Assembly: GCA_018873245.2 (NCBI GenBank)
Contig: JAEMBT020000001.1
Span: 3,782,001 to 3,846,000 of the forward strand
Origin: Archegozetes longisetosus
Taxonomy: Eukaryota; Arthropoda; Arachnida; Sarcoptiformes; Trhypochthoniidae
Reading direction: 5' to 3'
Length of the DNA: 64,000 nucleotides
Part shown: one piece after another, positions 23,944-36,126 of the stretch
Position numbering within the stretch: the first letter of the stretch is position 1
How the letters are laid out: each line of letters opens with the position of its first letter
Translations under genes and position numbers: made by a program
Notes under the pieces: model-generated
Told to the model about the DNA's origin: nothing
The model's input: only the letters and a program-made list of their open reading frames with translations
Databases searched by the model: none

Positions 23944-26900
23944 GACTTTATTTTCATAAAAATTTATATATTTTACTAATTTCTATACTCTTTAGGAATT
24001 TGGTATAAACGAAAGAATTTAAATCAGAATTTAGAATCTCCAACTGTTCGAATGAATCTTTTCTGCTAATATTAATCTACTTATCTAAAATAACATGTCA
24101 GCGTCTGAAATAAGGGCCTAACGCACTTTGTTATTAAATCGATCTAACACTGGATTCCTATACACGAACATTTGTTTGATTAAATATAATAATCAGAATT
24201 ATTTTAAAATTAGCTGCATAAAATCTTCAATTACATCATATATTAAATTTTAAAACATATCTAGATCAGATTGAATCACTTATAACTTGATTTAAGAATA
24301 AAGTGCATTATGTCTTTATTCCAAACGCTGTCCCATTTATAAATAGAAATTTCAATGCAATATCGGCATAATGGTTATAAGTAAACACTAAGAAGATGCA
24401 AAACTAGCTAATAATGCGATCAATCATTTATACTAATCTTGATATTTGTGATAACAATGTGTCAAACGTCTTATCACAAATAGGTTTAAGACTTAGTGAT
24501 TAATTATTTGAGTTCTTATGGCGATGGATAAAGATTACATGTGAAATACAAGTGAATATTAGTTTAGTAATTTACAAAGACCTAACGATAGTATAAAACT
24601 CAAAATAAATTTTGCAGTTGACCAAATAGCTTAAAATTTTAAATAAACTGCAAAGAAGATATATATGGATCTATTTTTACAGATAACTGATCATCAAATT
24701 ATCTTTAATTTGAAAATCGAGTTTATCATTTTTCTCAAAACATTCTAAAAATTTCAAATAGGCCTAGGTTTTTCTAGATTTTTAGTTTCTAGTTAATTCA
24801 GGCCTTTAGTTATAATTGTATTAGTTAGGAAAACTCAGCAAAAGGGTAAAAATGCCAAATCTTTCAGAAACAGCTTGATATTATAACTTAATATTCTCGT
24901 TAATTAGCTATTAGCTGTGATCAACAATATTTTCTGATCAATTCGATATTTTTAAAATATTTTTAAGAGTTTGTTGAGTTAAAATAATTGCTCATCTCTA
25001 CCATCACTACATGTTTTTGTCAATTTACTTGGATTTACATTAATATTTCTAATGACGCATCAATTATATTTCCAAAGTCACTGCACTTATTATTTCTTGT
25101 CGTAGATGACTATTTGGTTCATAAGTATAATTATGGATAATGTTTATATCAGATTCAATATTCATCATAGAGAATAATTTCTATATGAAAAAGAGTTTTT
25201 TAAATACTAAAAGAATTCGAATTCAATCAGATATTGATATACATTTAAATCATGATGTTAGAAATATTTCTGTCAAAGTTTTCTATTTTTAGTTTTAGTT
25301 TTTCTTAAGATTAACTAAATCTTATATAATAGGAACTTAAATGTATGATTTATAAACTATTTCAAACCAAGTAACATTTTCTTTGTGAATTTATTAAATT
25401 TATTACTTTATTGATTATTTACATAATTAAAACGTTGCTGAATAGCGATGTCCATTACTTTAAAAGTCGAATCACCTCTGTTTATAAGTACGAGCGTAAT
25501 AGTTTTTACTAAATTTTACTATATTTTGAAAAAAGTTTCCTCATTTAAAAATTTCCTTAACTATAAAGGGATGACGAAATAATCATGTGCTTTAGTCAAA
25601 ATCATTAAAAATAAATCGCAGTTTGCATTCAAATATATTCTCAAGGGGATTATTTCAATTTGTATTTAATTAATATTTTCAAAATCAATAGTCAAACCTC
25701 GGATTTAGTAATTCTTCACCTTTGAGTTTCTTTTTGCTTTTGCAGTATATGTATCTAAATAACAGATAACAAGATCGAGCTCCACTCAATACTCAAGTAT
25801 TTATCTGGGATTACATCTCAACTTAACTCAGACTTTAGCTGTGGTTAGTCTGATTAATCTCTAATAATAAGGATTCAATATCATTTTAAATTCTAAAAAT
25901 TCTAAAATTTTGTTTATTAAGTATAAAAATTAAGTATATTCGTTTGATAGAAAAATTTTTGAATTCAAAACTATACTTTGAATATCATTTGACTGAGAAT
26001 GCATTGACATCATTAAAATTAATAACTCTTATTATTCCTAAACAACATGTTGATCATTAGATGGTTATTAATATGACCTTAACAAATGAAGCAATAATAA
26101 TTAAAATTCAAAAATAAACTTTGTCTCATGGTTCAGAATTAGTACAGATATTAATTTCTTAAGATTTAATTAGACTCAAGTTCGCTAATATCAGATATGT
26201 AATCAACATATTATTGATGTAAAAAAATAATTTCAAAAATTTACGATTCTAACCTTAATTAGTTGTTGACAAAACTTGGAATCGTAGTTTAAATATTTTG
26301 CAATTCTAAATCAGAGAAAGACTCAATGTATACAAATATTTCCTTTAGTAGTTACATGTTGTATGACATTCAAAATAGTTCAGTCTCAGTCCTTTTTCTT
26401 AAGTTACCTATATATTAAAATGCTGTCGGAAGCATCGACAACGTCAGAGTTGCAGCAACAAATAACTTTGTCGTAAAAATATGTTTCAGTTTAGTAAAAT
26501 TATTTTTACTATTTAAGTATTAGTGTAAGACTTTTAAATATTTTCTTAAATATTATAATAAAAACCCGGTATCAATATCTATAAACACTATAATCTGTAT
26601 AGTATTACTCCAATTATCGACTCGTTGATAATTCATTGATTACCTTTCGTTATTAAACTTCAAGGGTAGACTATAAGCGTAAGATGACTAATTAATGATT
26701 TCATGAACAAATTTCACCTTAAGTATAATCTTGGAGTTAGAGAGACGAAAAATAAATTTAAAAAATGAATTTGCATCATTAATTAACTTTAAATCCATAG
26801 TGTGAATAGAACCTGTTTTATACTTGACAATCTTTTCTTAGTTGTGATTGAGTAATCAGTTTAATCATATCAAATAGAAAGTAATTTCATATAAGCTCTT

Positions 26901-26992
26901 ATTTTATTGAAAACTCAAGCTGGCAGGTGGAATCAGTTTTAAACAATTTCTATGCGTTTTAATAAAAATTAATTAACGATTTTCTTTCTAAA
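23944..26992. other. Non-coding upstream part of duplicated unit B
   Basis: No gene seen. It aligns with 6090-9640 apart from the LINE insert in A. Long shared blocks occur just upstream of the gene, such as GAATAGAACCTGTTTTATAC at about 9472 and 26806, which could include promoter elements. Confidence 0.6.
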
Positions 26993-29900
26993 ATGCAAAT
27001 CATTCAATATCTTTCTGAAATAAGCGAATTATTTACGAAAGACCTTTCAAGTTGGATGGTATTTAATAATTCAATTTTGAATATCCTAACATATTTTGTG
27101 ATATTCATAATATTACTGATATTTTGTTATATATCTTATAAATTCTTTGCTCTTCTACTACTCAAGGAAGTTATCAGGGTAACTAATCAAACTTTTTGTT
27201 ATACAATTTCGATCAAATGAAAATTCTCTTATTTTAAATTATGTGATCAGAAGTTGAGAATATTTGATAAAAGTACGACAAATAGTATTAAATAATTTCT
27301 AATTTACATATTGTGATATTATGATTAAATCAATTTATAAAATAACAAAGTGCTCACTAACGCGTTTTTATTAAAATCTTCACAATTTCTGATCACATGT
27401 CTCAAAACAACAGAAACTACATTTCATTGAAATTGTCTCATAGTTTTAATTTGAATTTTTCACTCTTGTTCCTTTGTGTAAACCATTTTATATTTAGGAT
27501 TCAAATGATTTGCCTCCCAATAAGAATGGTGTTAACAGATTTGAAAATACTACAGATTCGTCTTCCTTTTGTCCAAACGGATGGATCCCAATATTGGAAT
27601 CAAGAGACGTAAAAAATAAAGAAGTTAAACCTGTATCAGCTTTGGGTTATGAGTTAGTGGTGTTTAGAGGCATCTCAGGTGAAATCTTCGTTTTGGATGC
27701 GTTTTGTCATCACCTGGGAGCCAATCTCGGATATGGCGGTAAAGTTTTTCAGGAATGTAATCAAGATTGCATTAAATGTCCATTCCATGGATGGGGTTTT
27801 AAAGGAAGCGATGGAGTCTGTGCTAAGATTCCAGGTTTAGAGTGTAAGAACTATCTTCATTTTGAAACTTGTTGAGTGAATTCAAAATTTAAAATTTCAC
27901 AAAATTTTTTCAGTAAATGAATCACAATTTCCGAACGCTCGCATCAGAGTTTGGAAAAATGTAGAAATAAACGGTTTTATTTACGTTTGGCATCATGTGG
28001 ATGGATATGAGCCCGATTGGATCCTTGAAAACATAGATGAGATCGAAAATTCAAAATGGAGGTACGAGGGAAGAACTTTTCATGTCACCCACTGTCCTAT
28101 TAGGGTAATATTCAATTCAAATATCAAAATCTATTTTAATTATAAGGGAAAGTAAACATTTTTTTATTAGTTTGAATTAAATCTATTGAATTCACCTGTC
28201 ATTGGATGGCAATGTTAAAAATTGCATATAAGGCTATAAATTGTAGTTTTATAAAAGATATTTCGCTAAAGTATTCTTATTCACATTTTATTCATTTTAT
28301 AAAGTAATCAAATTTACAAATTGCATTTAGTCATTTATAATGTTATTTTGCTGTAAACCTTAGAAATCACTTAATTTGGAAGAAAGTCTTCTACCGATCA
28401 AATAGAGTGCTTCGCTAAAATTGAAAGATAATATCTATTTAAATTAAATCTTTTAAATATACTAATTGTATTACTATAGGTACAAAATTTTCAATCCAAA
28501 ATTTAAGTTTAATCATCCAAGAACAAAAATGAAAAGGTGACATTTATATTTTAAGCTTTATGAAAATTCTTATGGTTTTCACTTATAAATACAAAAAATC
28601 AACATACATCTATTTCGAATTTTATTGAGAAGTAATATCATCGATACTATACATTAGTTTATTTAAGCCGTCTAATTTTAAAGATGAGGATCGCTAGGGT
28701 GTAGTGGTGAGCGAGTCGAACCTTGGGGCGGTGGTCGCAGGTTCGAATCTCGTAGTCGCTGCACTTCTTTGGCGGCGATGTGCTTGTCCCATATTCCTGG
28801 TTATAACAGTCTCTAGACCAATGCATATGCCCCGTCCAACAGCCTCAAAAAAAACTCACTCTGTAAATGGGATCGAGTGAGTCTCCTGAAAGGGAGAGAA
28901 ACGTACGAAAATGAATGAATTGATTAATCAATTTAAAAAAATTTTCAGGTTCTAATTAATAGTTTTAATTGTTAATTTTTATAACTACATTTCAATATTG
29001 AAATAACTTGTTTATTCTGCTTTTTATTGTTAAAGGAAATAGTTGAAAACGCAGCTGATCTGACACATCTTAATGAGTTACACACTCCTCTGTTTTCTCA
29101 ATTCAATCCTGATGGCATATTGACAAGATTCAAAAATTTCTTGATGAATTATATTTACATAACCCTTAGATGGAAATCAGATTGGTGCGAAAGTAATGCT
29201 CCTAATCAGCACAAAGCTAACGTGCACACTGAAGGCAAAATAACTTCTTTTGGCTATGAAATATTTATTATAAATCTATTAATTGAACAGATAGGACCGT
29301 CAACATTGCATTTAAGTTACAGGATAAATTTCTTTGGTGAAATAGTGGGAACAATAATTATTTGTATCACTCCATTAGAGCCAAATAAAAATAAAATCGT
29401 TAGTAATGTATATGCTGAGAAAACATTTAAGGCAAAATTGGTATCAAAAATAGCTCTTCTATATGCATCTGACATGGTAAGATTCGCTAAAATCAGTTAA
29501 TTTTATAAATTAAATTTATTAGATGGAATCAGTGTAAATCGCAATTTCATATCTTCAAAAGTATATTTAATAGCAAAACAATAATTACATATCTAATGAA
29601 TATACTCGCCTCGCGTCTGTTTGACAAAGGCCCAGCGAGGTCAGAGGTTACACTTACCAGTGGTGATATTGTTTAGACTGAATTCCCTCTTATAACTTTT
29701 TCGTACCCAGTATGAAGTTAAGCTTCATTTTCATAACTAAGTTTTTTTGTCTCTTTAATTATATTCATAGTTTAAAATGAGTAATTTTAGAAATTAACAT
29801 TTAGTTTGCTTTGAGTAACACATTAGTCATTAATTCTCTTTCTGATCCATTTCTTTAATCTTCTCTCTTCAGTATTGAAATAATTGTTAAAATTGGAATT

Positions 29901-30212
29901 ATTTTCATATGTTTCTTATTTTAAAACGCTAATTTATTATTAAATTAATAGTCTGAAAAGCTTTCCTCTTATTGAATTCATAAGATACTAAAGTTTTAAC
30001 GTGTGTTATGCAGTAAAATTAGTTTATAGTTTATTGAGTCAGTTTTAATTATTTGTAATAATTTTCAGCTCGATCGCGACATCATTATTTGGGATAACAA
30101 GAAATTCATGAAAAACCCTATTGTAATCAAACATGAAAAATCATTAGTCAAGTTCAGGCGCTGGTATAATCAATTCTATTCTAAGAGTACACGTAAAAAC
30201 CTTGATTGGTGA
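26993..30212 (+). CDS. nvd: Neverland/DAF-36-like Rieske oxygenase, copy B (all ligands present)
   Basis: Predicted cholesterol 7-desaturase feeding ecdysteroid synthesis, anchored in the endoplasmic reticulum (family knowledge). Exons 26993-27178, 27498-27843, 27914-28104, 29036-29476 and 30069-30212 have exactly the same lengths as copy A, giving 435 codons with no stop. A hydrophobic anchor spans about residues 27-55. The Rieske motif is C132-H-H134 and C156-P-F-H159, so all four ligands are present although the usual CPH is CHH. The non-haem iron site is D249-x2-H252-x4-H257 in ENAADLTHLNELH. Exon 2 is nearly identical to copy A while exons 3-5 are much more diverged. This is the likely functional member. 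Intron 3 contains a SINE. Confidence 0.93.
28105..29035. other. Intron 3 of nvd copy B (931 bp)
   Basis: AT-rich intron holding the tRNA-derived SINE at about 28686-28925; nothing else recognised. Confidence 0.6.
28686..28925 (+). mobile_element. tRNA-derived SINE in intron 3 of nvd copy B
   Basis: The head has Pol III promoter boxes spaced as in a tRNA: box A TAGGGTGTAGTGG at about 28695 and box B GGTTCGAATCTC at about 28739. It is followed by an unrelated body of about 150 bp and a short repeated tail (AATGAATGAATTG). It is clearly richer in GC than the intron. There is no counterpart in copy A, so it arrived after the duplication. The tRNA part lacks a clean acceptor-stem pairing, so it is not a tRNA gene. 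Target duplication not resolved. Confidence 0.8.
29477..30068. other. Intron 4 of nvd copy B (592 bp)
   Basis: Includes a stretch at about 29607-29680 (CTCGCCTCGCGTCTG...) with no counterpart in copy A, possibly a small insertion, and the empty site (single CTCTTTCTG near 29840) of the MITE found in copy A. Confidence 0.55.
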
Positions 30213-30598
30213 AAAAAGTCAACGAAACTTCGTAGAAATCCATTATTAGATATTCTTAAACGAACGAGTTTTTAAAGAATTTTAAATAATAATGAATTGT
30301 TTAAATTAAACTGAAGATATGTTTAATTCAATCTATATTTTGATTTTAGATTACTTTTACTAATTAGTAACTTCGATTTGATAAGCAAAACATTTAATTT
30401 CTTAATGGTGAGGGTCTAGTATTATTTTAGATATTATTATCGATATGTTCGATCTTTAGAATAGTTAAAATACTTACCACATATGTCACACACATGTTTA
30501 TTTGAATATTTTATAAAATTTGTTTAGTTATTTTTAATAAACTTTTCAAATAGTTGATGTGTTGCCTCCATCATAATCATATGCATTAACAACTATTG

Positions 30599-31366
30599 CA
30601 AGGGTTCCCAAATGGTGAGTCGCGACCCAAAAGAGGGTCGCGGAATTATTTTGAAAAACTATTTGAAGTGGGTCGCGGCGTCATATTTCTTAATGAGTAA
30701 ATTTCAGACTATTTTTGTGGAGAATTATGAATTACTGACTACTAAATCAGTACAATCTTTCTCAATATACAAATTATATTAAGAAATGTCGTGATTTTAA
30801 TGCCTGAGAAACACAAAATAAATAGCTTAATAAGTAACGAATCACTGAAAATATTGGACACGAAACAGTAAAAACTATATTAGCTAACTGTTGTTATATA
30901 TTAAATGTGAGGCATTTTGAAGTGCTAGATAGTTAAGAAATTGAAAATTGTAATCATCAAAGTCCATGTATATATTTTTTAATATTCATAAAAATGGATA
31001 AATATTTGATCAAAACTAATAACAGAACGAGTGGAACTTCAGAAACTTCTTTCTGGATAGGCGTTGAAAAACAGTACCTAAAATTAGTTGAAATCGCCAT
31101 CAATCAATTAATACCTTTGCCCTCAGCGTATTTGTGTAAAGTGCTTTCTCTAGTCTAACTTATCTAAAAATAAATATAGATCTAAATTGAAAGTAGGAAG
31201 TCTTTCATTGACTAAAATTGTTCCTAATATTCATGAGTTTTGTAGTGACAAACAATTACATGGTTTTTATTCAATAAAAATTTTTAATTGAAAAGGTACT
31301 CTCAATTCGTTGCGAGAAATTTTTAGACCTTCAGGTGATCCGTGAGAAAAAGTTTGGGAATCACTG
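30599..31366 (+). mobile_element. Internally deleted hAT element of the ZBED/SCAND3 (Charlie-like) type
   Basis: Ends CAAGGGTTCCCAAA and TTTGGGAATCACTG are the classic hAT inverted termini. The flanks AACTATTG and AGCTATTG agree at 7 of 8 bases, a slightly decayed target duplication. Inside, near 30992, the plus strand reads MDKYLIKTNNRTSGTSET, like the start of these transposases, and then jumps near 31050 to the C-terminal hATC block (FWIGVEKQYLK...PSAYLCK), followed by many stops. The whole catalytic middle is missing. Sub-terminal copies of GGGTCGCGG are present. Confidence 0.87.
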
Positions 31367-31374
31367 AGCTATTG

Positions 31375-31932
31375 TATCGAGTAATTGATCCAATTTCTGG
31401 GTAACATACGCTGAGTTTGTATCGAAGAAAACTCCTATCTTTAAGAGAAAGCTTTAAGAACTTTATAGGCATTAAAATATTCGTTGTTAATATTTATTAA
31501 TTTCTAATTTCTTAATAAGATTTAATTCAATAAATGATGTAGTACTGGTTTATTCAAAATTCAATTATTAAAAACACTAAAAGATTAAAACCAAAAAACT
31601 CAGATACATATTCGTCAATAGATTACTTGCTTCTAGATCTCACTTATTTGGTGAGGTATTACATATAACAAATATATCCTGGGACAAGATCTCGAAATTT
31701 GTTCTCTGTTTTTGATAAGATTTTATTCGAACTTCAGTTAAACGAAATGACATCTAAATTCTACAAATATTAAGCCACTTATTAAAGTTTAATAAATTAT
31801 TGCGAATGTATACAAATAATTGTAGAATTGTTTTGATGAATGTTTATTTATTAAAAGTTTATTGATTCTTATAAATATATTATTTTAATTTATAAAAATG
31901 ATGAATCGAATTGAATTGTATCGAAGATTAGA
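31375..31932. other. Spacer and 3' flank of the peritrophin gene
   Basis: No gene. The part from about 31740 is nearly identical to the 3' flank of the inverted paralogue at 45958-46150. An AATAAA on the minus strand about 70 bp after the stop may serve as poly(A) signal in both. Confidence 0.6.
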
Positions 31933-33235
31933 TTAATTTTCTTCAGTGCAGTTGTTTAGTGTCTGATTCCATATGGTTTTGGGTGGACATTCCATAATAT
32001 GAATGGACCAGCCCTTATTGGGTCCAATTTCTACATATTCACAGCCCACATACTTATGTTTGTCAGTTGGGTGAGGAATTGGGCCTAACTCATAACATCC
32101 AATCACATAACCATCAATTACTTGAGACACCTTTGGCTCTTTGGTCGTAGTTGCAATTGTAGGCTTTGAGGTTGAAGTTGTTGGAGTTGTTGTCAGAGTA
32201 GTTGTCATAGTTGTTGGATTTACGCCTGGTTCAATATGTTCAGTGCAGGTATGTCTTGGCTCATCCCATATCATTCCAGGTGCACAATCGAAGATCTTAA
32301 CCTCCCAGATCTTATTATCCCCAACTTCCACACATACGCAAAACACATATTTATGTTTGTCAGTTGGATGAGGAATCATGCCTTCTTTAAAGCATCGAAT
32401 CACATGGGCATCAATCACTTTAGTCACTTTTGGCACCTCAGTTAAGGCTTCGGTTGTTAGAGTCACATTTGATTTAGTATATTCAATGCAACATTGTGTT
32501 GGCTGATACCATAAGGTTCCTGGTGGACATACCCTGATATTAACCGACCAGGCCTTGTTTGTTCCTATGGTTATATATTCACATTGTATATACTTATGAC
32601 TATCAGTTGGATAAGGAAGATATCCAACTTCGTGGCATCGAATCACATTCCCGTCTGGCAGAGTTTTGGTCATTATTGGGTCCTCGGTTGACTCTGGAGT
32701 TGTTGCACCAATATTTAAAATACATGTAAATCCTATTAACAACACAAATATTAATCTTTCCATCTTTTATTCATTAAGAAGCAGTCGTTTTAGTTCAGTT
32801 CTACTTTCATACGAATAATATGGTCTGAGCCCTATTTTCAAGTTTCTTAGTTTTTATCAAATAGCGTGAGAAAAATTTTTTGATCAGAGTATTGCGACTC
32901 AGAACAATATCAACTACAAAACAACTGATAACGAATTAGTTTGCAATTCATATTGACTTACATTTAGCGAATTTAGTGTTTTATTTTGAATTATAAGTCA
33001 AATGATATAACGGATAAGGCTTTACTTAATTCGAAAAAATTGCAAAACTTGATGAGAATATTTATTAATTCGAAAAAATGAACTAATTCTCGATTTGAAG
33101 ACTTCATTAAATCCAACCCTAATATCTAATGGATTTGAATCAGAAGTCATCTTTTGAGTGAGGCAACTTTTGAAACGTTGATTTAAAAAGCGATTAATAA
33201 CCCGAAAATAGAGTATAGATTATTCGGTTGAAATT
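31440..33235. repeat. Inverted segmental duplication, left arm
   Basis: This arm, carrying the 276-aa peritrophin gene, is repeated in reverse at about 44915-46440. Identity is very high from about 31740 to 32450 (3' flank and last two domains) and visibly lower in the 5' flank beyond 32764. Confidence 0.85.
31933..32763 (-). CDS. Secreted peritrophin-like protein with three four-cysteine CBM14-type domains
   Basis: Probable chitin-binding structural protein of gut lining or cuticle. Single exon, 276 aa. Residues 1-20 form a signal peptide (MERLIFVLLIGFTCILNIG). Three similar domains follow, each starting V-I-R/G-C and holding the PxPTDxHKYxxC core and a later CPPG or CAPG. Each has four cysteines in the places of C1, C3, C4 and C5 of a usual six-cysteine CBM14; the positions for C2 and C6, normally bonded to each other, are both non-cysteine. 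The first domain has CC near its end. Domains 2 and 3 are joined by a Thr/Ser-rich linker likely to be O-glycosylated. A dust-mite peritrophin with two disulfides has a comparable layout. The paralogue at 45373-45957 lacks domain 1. Confidence 0.88.
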   Translation of the reverse strand: MERLIFVLLIGFTCILNIGATTPESTEDPIMTKTLPDGNVIRCHEVGYLPYPTDSHKYIQCEYITIGTNKAWSVNIRVCPPGTLWYQPTQCCIEYTKSNVTLTTEALTEVPKVTKVIDAHVIRCFKEGMIPHPTDKHKYVFCVCVEVGDNKIWEVKIFDCAPGMIWDEPRHTCTEHIEPGVNPTTMTTTLTTTPTTSTSKPTIATTTKEPKVSQVIDGYVIGCYELGPIPHPTDKHKYVGCEYVEIGPNKGWSIHIMECPPKTIWNQTLNNCTEEN

Positions 33236-34268
33236 ATTCAAAATTTGGAATCTTCCCCCAAATTTAACAGTTGAAAAATATAGTTTTTAAATGTTTTACT
33301 TTCCAATTAAATTTTTAAATCATTACTTTTAAACGTTTATGAACTCGATTAGAGTTTGAACTAATAGAAATCTATTATATATTTGAGTGTAAGATTTATC
33401 AATATTTGTTGTAAATTGAATTAAATCAAAAAATAGGTTCGTTTTTCTTGAAGAACCTATGAAAGATGAGAGATTTCTCAACTCTGATATTGACGTTGAA
33501 AGTATTTGAGTTTCTTCTTCATTTGAAAACTTGAAAAATAGTTACTATCTGTTCATTACTAAGAAACATTCATTTCTAGTATATTCTTTACAGATTCATA
33601 TTATCAGTGACTAATCTTTATTATTAACTTCAAGTTAACCATACTTTTGCTACAATTAAACAAAAGTTGTAGGTTTTTGTAGAGCTGGGTCAATTTTCAC
33701 ACTTTAACATAAATGATCGAAATCGTGTGAAATTTTCTGAATTTGATTATCTATATTAACACAAGAATCAGATCCGAAATCAACATTTATAAAAATTGCT
33801 TGCAATAATTGAATGAGAACTTGAACTCTAATTAATTCTTAATTTCCTTCCTCAAGATATTTTTCAGTTCATAACTAATTTACCTATTATATTAATTTTT
33901 GCATTGCTTATTAATTTTCGTGTTTACGAAGCTAAACGATTAAAAAGTTTTTATTGAAAGACCTAAAGTTTAAAGACATAATTAAATTATATTATAATCT
34001 TATTTAAAGTAATATTTCTTACACTTTAATAATATTTACTTAATATTAAGTCTTCTAGTTTGATTGGGTTTTAATAATTCATTTTTTCATTGATCTAAGA
34101 TTCAAAAACTTTTATACTTAAAAAAGTTTTTTAAATATAGAGACATTCCCTCATGTTTTGAATGCAATGTTTTGCACATGTTTTCAAACCGTCAGTTCAT
34201 TTTGTTTATCAATTATTCAAAAAATAAATTAATAAAAAATCAAATTAATAATTAAAGACAACGCAATT
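32764..34268. other. Intergenic between divergent peritrophin and THOC6 genes
   Basis: 32764-33235 is the diverged 5' flank shared with the inverted paralogue and may hold its promoter. The rest is AT-rich spacer with nothing recognised. Confidence 0.5.
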
Positions 34269-35349
34269 ATGTCGTCAATAATAGAAGAAAGAAGTGTTTA
34301 TTACACTACAATATTATCTCACGTGATAACCAAAGATGGAAAGCATCTCATTTGTGGTCTCAAAAGTGGAAAATTAGCTCATTTTGCGATCGATCACATT
34401 ATTAAACAAAATATGAGTTATAATGACATTATTGACACAACTATTGATTCATTAGAAGAATTACGAAGACCTCAACAAATAGTGAACACTTCATCACCAA
34501 TTTATTCATTGGCTTTAAGTCGAGATAATTATGAGTTTATTTGTGGCGCAAAAGGTTTTCATGTTTTCAATTGAAAAATGCTGTCAACAGTTTTAAAACT
34601 TATTTTTTTCTTCTTAAGGAGAAGTCCAGAGCTGGAAATTAGAAGATAATAACCTACTGAAAGAGTGGACAATCAATTTATCCTCAAGTAATTGTATGGT
34701 TAACTCAATTGTGTCATCGGATGATTTAATACTTACGGGTTGTGGAGATAATAATATCTATGGCTTTGATGTCGAAACTCATAAACAGATAATGAGTTTA
34801 AGTGAACACAATGATTATATTAATTGTATTTTACTGTCAAATGATTCAAATCTATTATATTCGGGATCAGAAGACGGATCAGTTCGGGTTTGGGATCTGA
34901 GGACTCCTAAGAGCTCAGTTTCGCAAATATTTCCTCATAAAAACAATGATCTATCGCGGCCTAATTATGGCAAATGGATTGGAGCACTTGTTCTCACTTC
35001 AGATGATTGGCTAATTTGTGGTGGAGGACCACAACTAAGTTTATGGCATTTAAATTCGATGTCGACTGCGACCGTATTTTCGACCGATTGCACCACAAAT
35101 ACTGTTCAGTTTCATAATGACTACGTGATATCAGGTGGAAATGAGCCAAATCTTCATGTTTGGCAAATGAATGGAGAACTCAGATCTTTGATACCGACTT
35201 CTGCTCCAAATATATTTAGTATTTGCGCTCATCAGTACAATGATCATGAAATTGGTATCGAAGAAGTGATCACCTGTGCCGGAATGAGTCACAAGATTGA
35301 TGTTTGCACAAATTGCAAGTTCAAAGATTTTGAACTTCTCGTACTTTAA
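34269..35349 (+). CDS. THOC6: THO complex subunit 6 (WD40 protein)
   Basis: THOC6 is a WD40 subunit of the THO/TREX complex, which couples transcription and splicing to nuclear mRNA export. Two exons, 34269-34554 and 34619-35349, with a 64-bp intron (GGTTTT...CTTAAG), give 338 codons, close to the vertebrate length of about 340. Recognisable stretches are SGSEDGSVRVWDLRT, then RPNYGKWIGALVLTSDDW with the characteristic CGGGPQLSLWHL, and the last blades ISGGNEPNLHVWQMNGEL and ITCAGMSHKIDVCTN, all matching THOC6 in order. The N-terminus is shorter in charged linker than in vertebrates. A possible AATAAA lies about 85 bp past the stop. Confidence 0.93.
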
Positions 35350-35538
35350 ATCATTTTGTTTTAAGATTCATAACTCAGTTGATTCTCAACATTTTATTTA
35401 ATTGTAATGTTTTATACAATTGTCAAAATTCAAATAAACTCATATCTATCATAATTGGATTAAACAAAATAAGTTTAGATTATACTCAATAATGTGAATC
35501 AAATTAATCGAAACTATATCTGATTTGAGGCAAGAGAA

Positions 35539-35885
35539 TTATCCAAATCTCGGGCAATTGTTAGGTCTGACGCAAGTGTTACTGTTTTGGTTAAGTTTAA
35601 CAAGTCCACCAATACACTGACAGCCAGGGACGCATTGAAGAGTACAAAATCTTGGAGGATTGAAATAGTTTAGACATGTCCTTTCACAGGCGCTGCCGCA
35701 TCTATTGAAACGAGCACCTCTTCCACACCCTATTGTTATCAAGTTATGAAAAGTCAGTTTTTTGGATAAGAATCTGAAAATCTTATTGTATCTTCTAAAG
35801 CAAACAAAGATTAAGACTTACTTTGAGCTGTTATATAGCCCACAAACAAAACTGATACCAACAAAATAACCACAATCGACTTCAT
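35539..35885 (-). CDS. Secreted TIL-domain cysteine-rich peptide 1
   Basis: Trypsin-inhibitor-like (TIL) domain proteins usually inhibit serine proteases, in haemolymph, gut or secretions. Exon 1 (35885-35822) encodes a signal peptide (MKSIVVILLVSVLFVGYITA); a 92-bp intron follows; exon 2 (35729-35539) encodes the domain. Total 84 aa. The mature part has the ten cysteines of the TIL fold: C..C..C..C, then FC-x3-C-x3-C-x-C, then two late cysteines. The donor GTAAGT and phase agree with the paralogue at 38425-38775. Inhibitory specificity cannot be assigned. Confidence 0.87.
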
Positions 35886-36126
35886 TTTTGGCTCAAAATC
35901 AGCAATCTCTGATCAAATCGCTTTTGAATAATGCTTGATTAACCCTTAGTTAGACCCTTTTTATTAGAAACCTAACGACAAACAGCATCCGTAGATGAAT
36001 TTGAGCTTTTTGCTATTTCCTAAGCGATTTCAAAGTAAAAAGTCTAAACTTGGATAAGTTATTGTCACTAACAGTCATAATTGAGTACAAACCTTTATTT
36101 TAATTCATAGGAGTTAGCTTCGCAGA

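Larger units (their letters stand above)
23944..30400. repeat. Segmental duplication, unit B (with nvd copy B)
   Basis: Colinear with 6080-16300. The left edge coincides with the hAT target duplication, so the original boundary may be hidden by that insertion. Unit B lacks the LINE, foldback, transposase scrap and MITE of unit A but has its own SINE. Confidence 0.85.

Noticed and set aside
28686-28760. Functional tRNA gene
   Set aside because: Box A and box B are present, but the ends do not pair into an acceptor stem and the sequence continues into a SINE body.
32141-32445. Plus-strand open frames antisense to the peritrophin gene, and their mirror images at 45418-45749
   Set aside because: They are antisense shadows of the Thr-rich linker and domain 2; the minus-strand reading (plus for copy 2) has signal peptide and domains.
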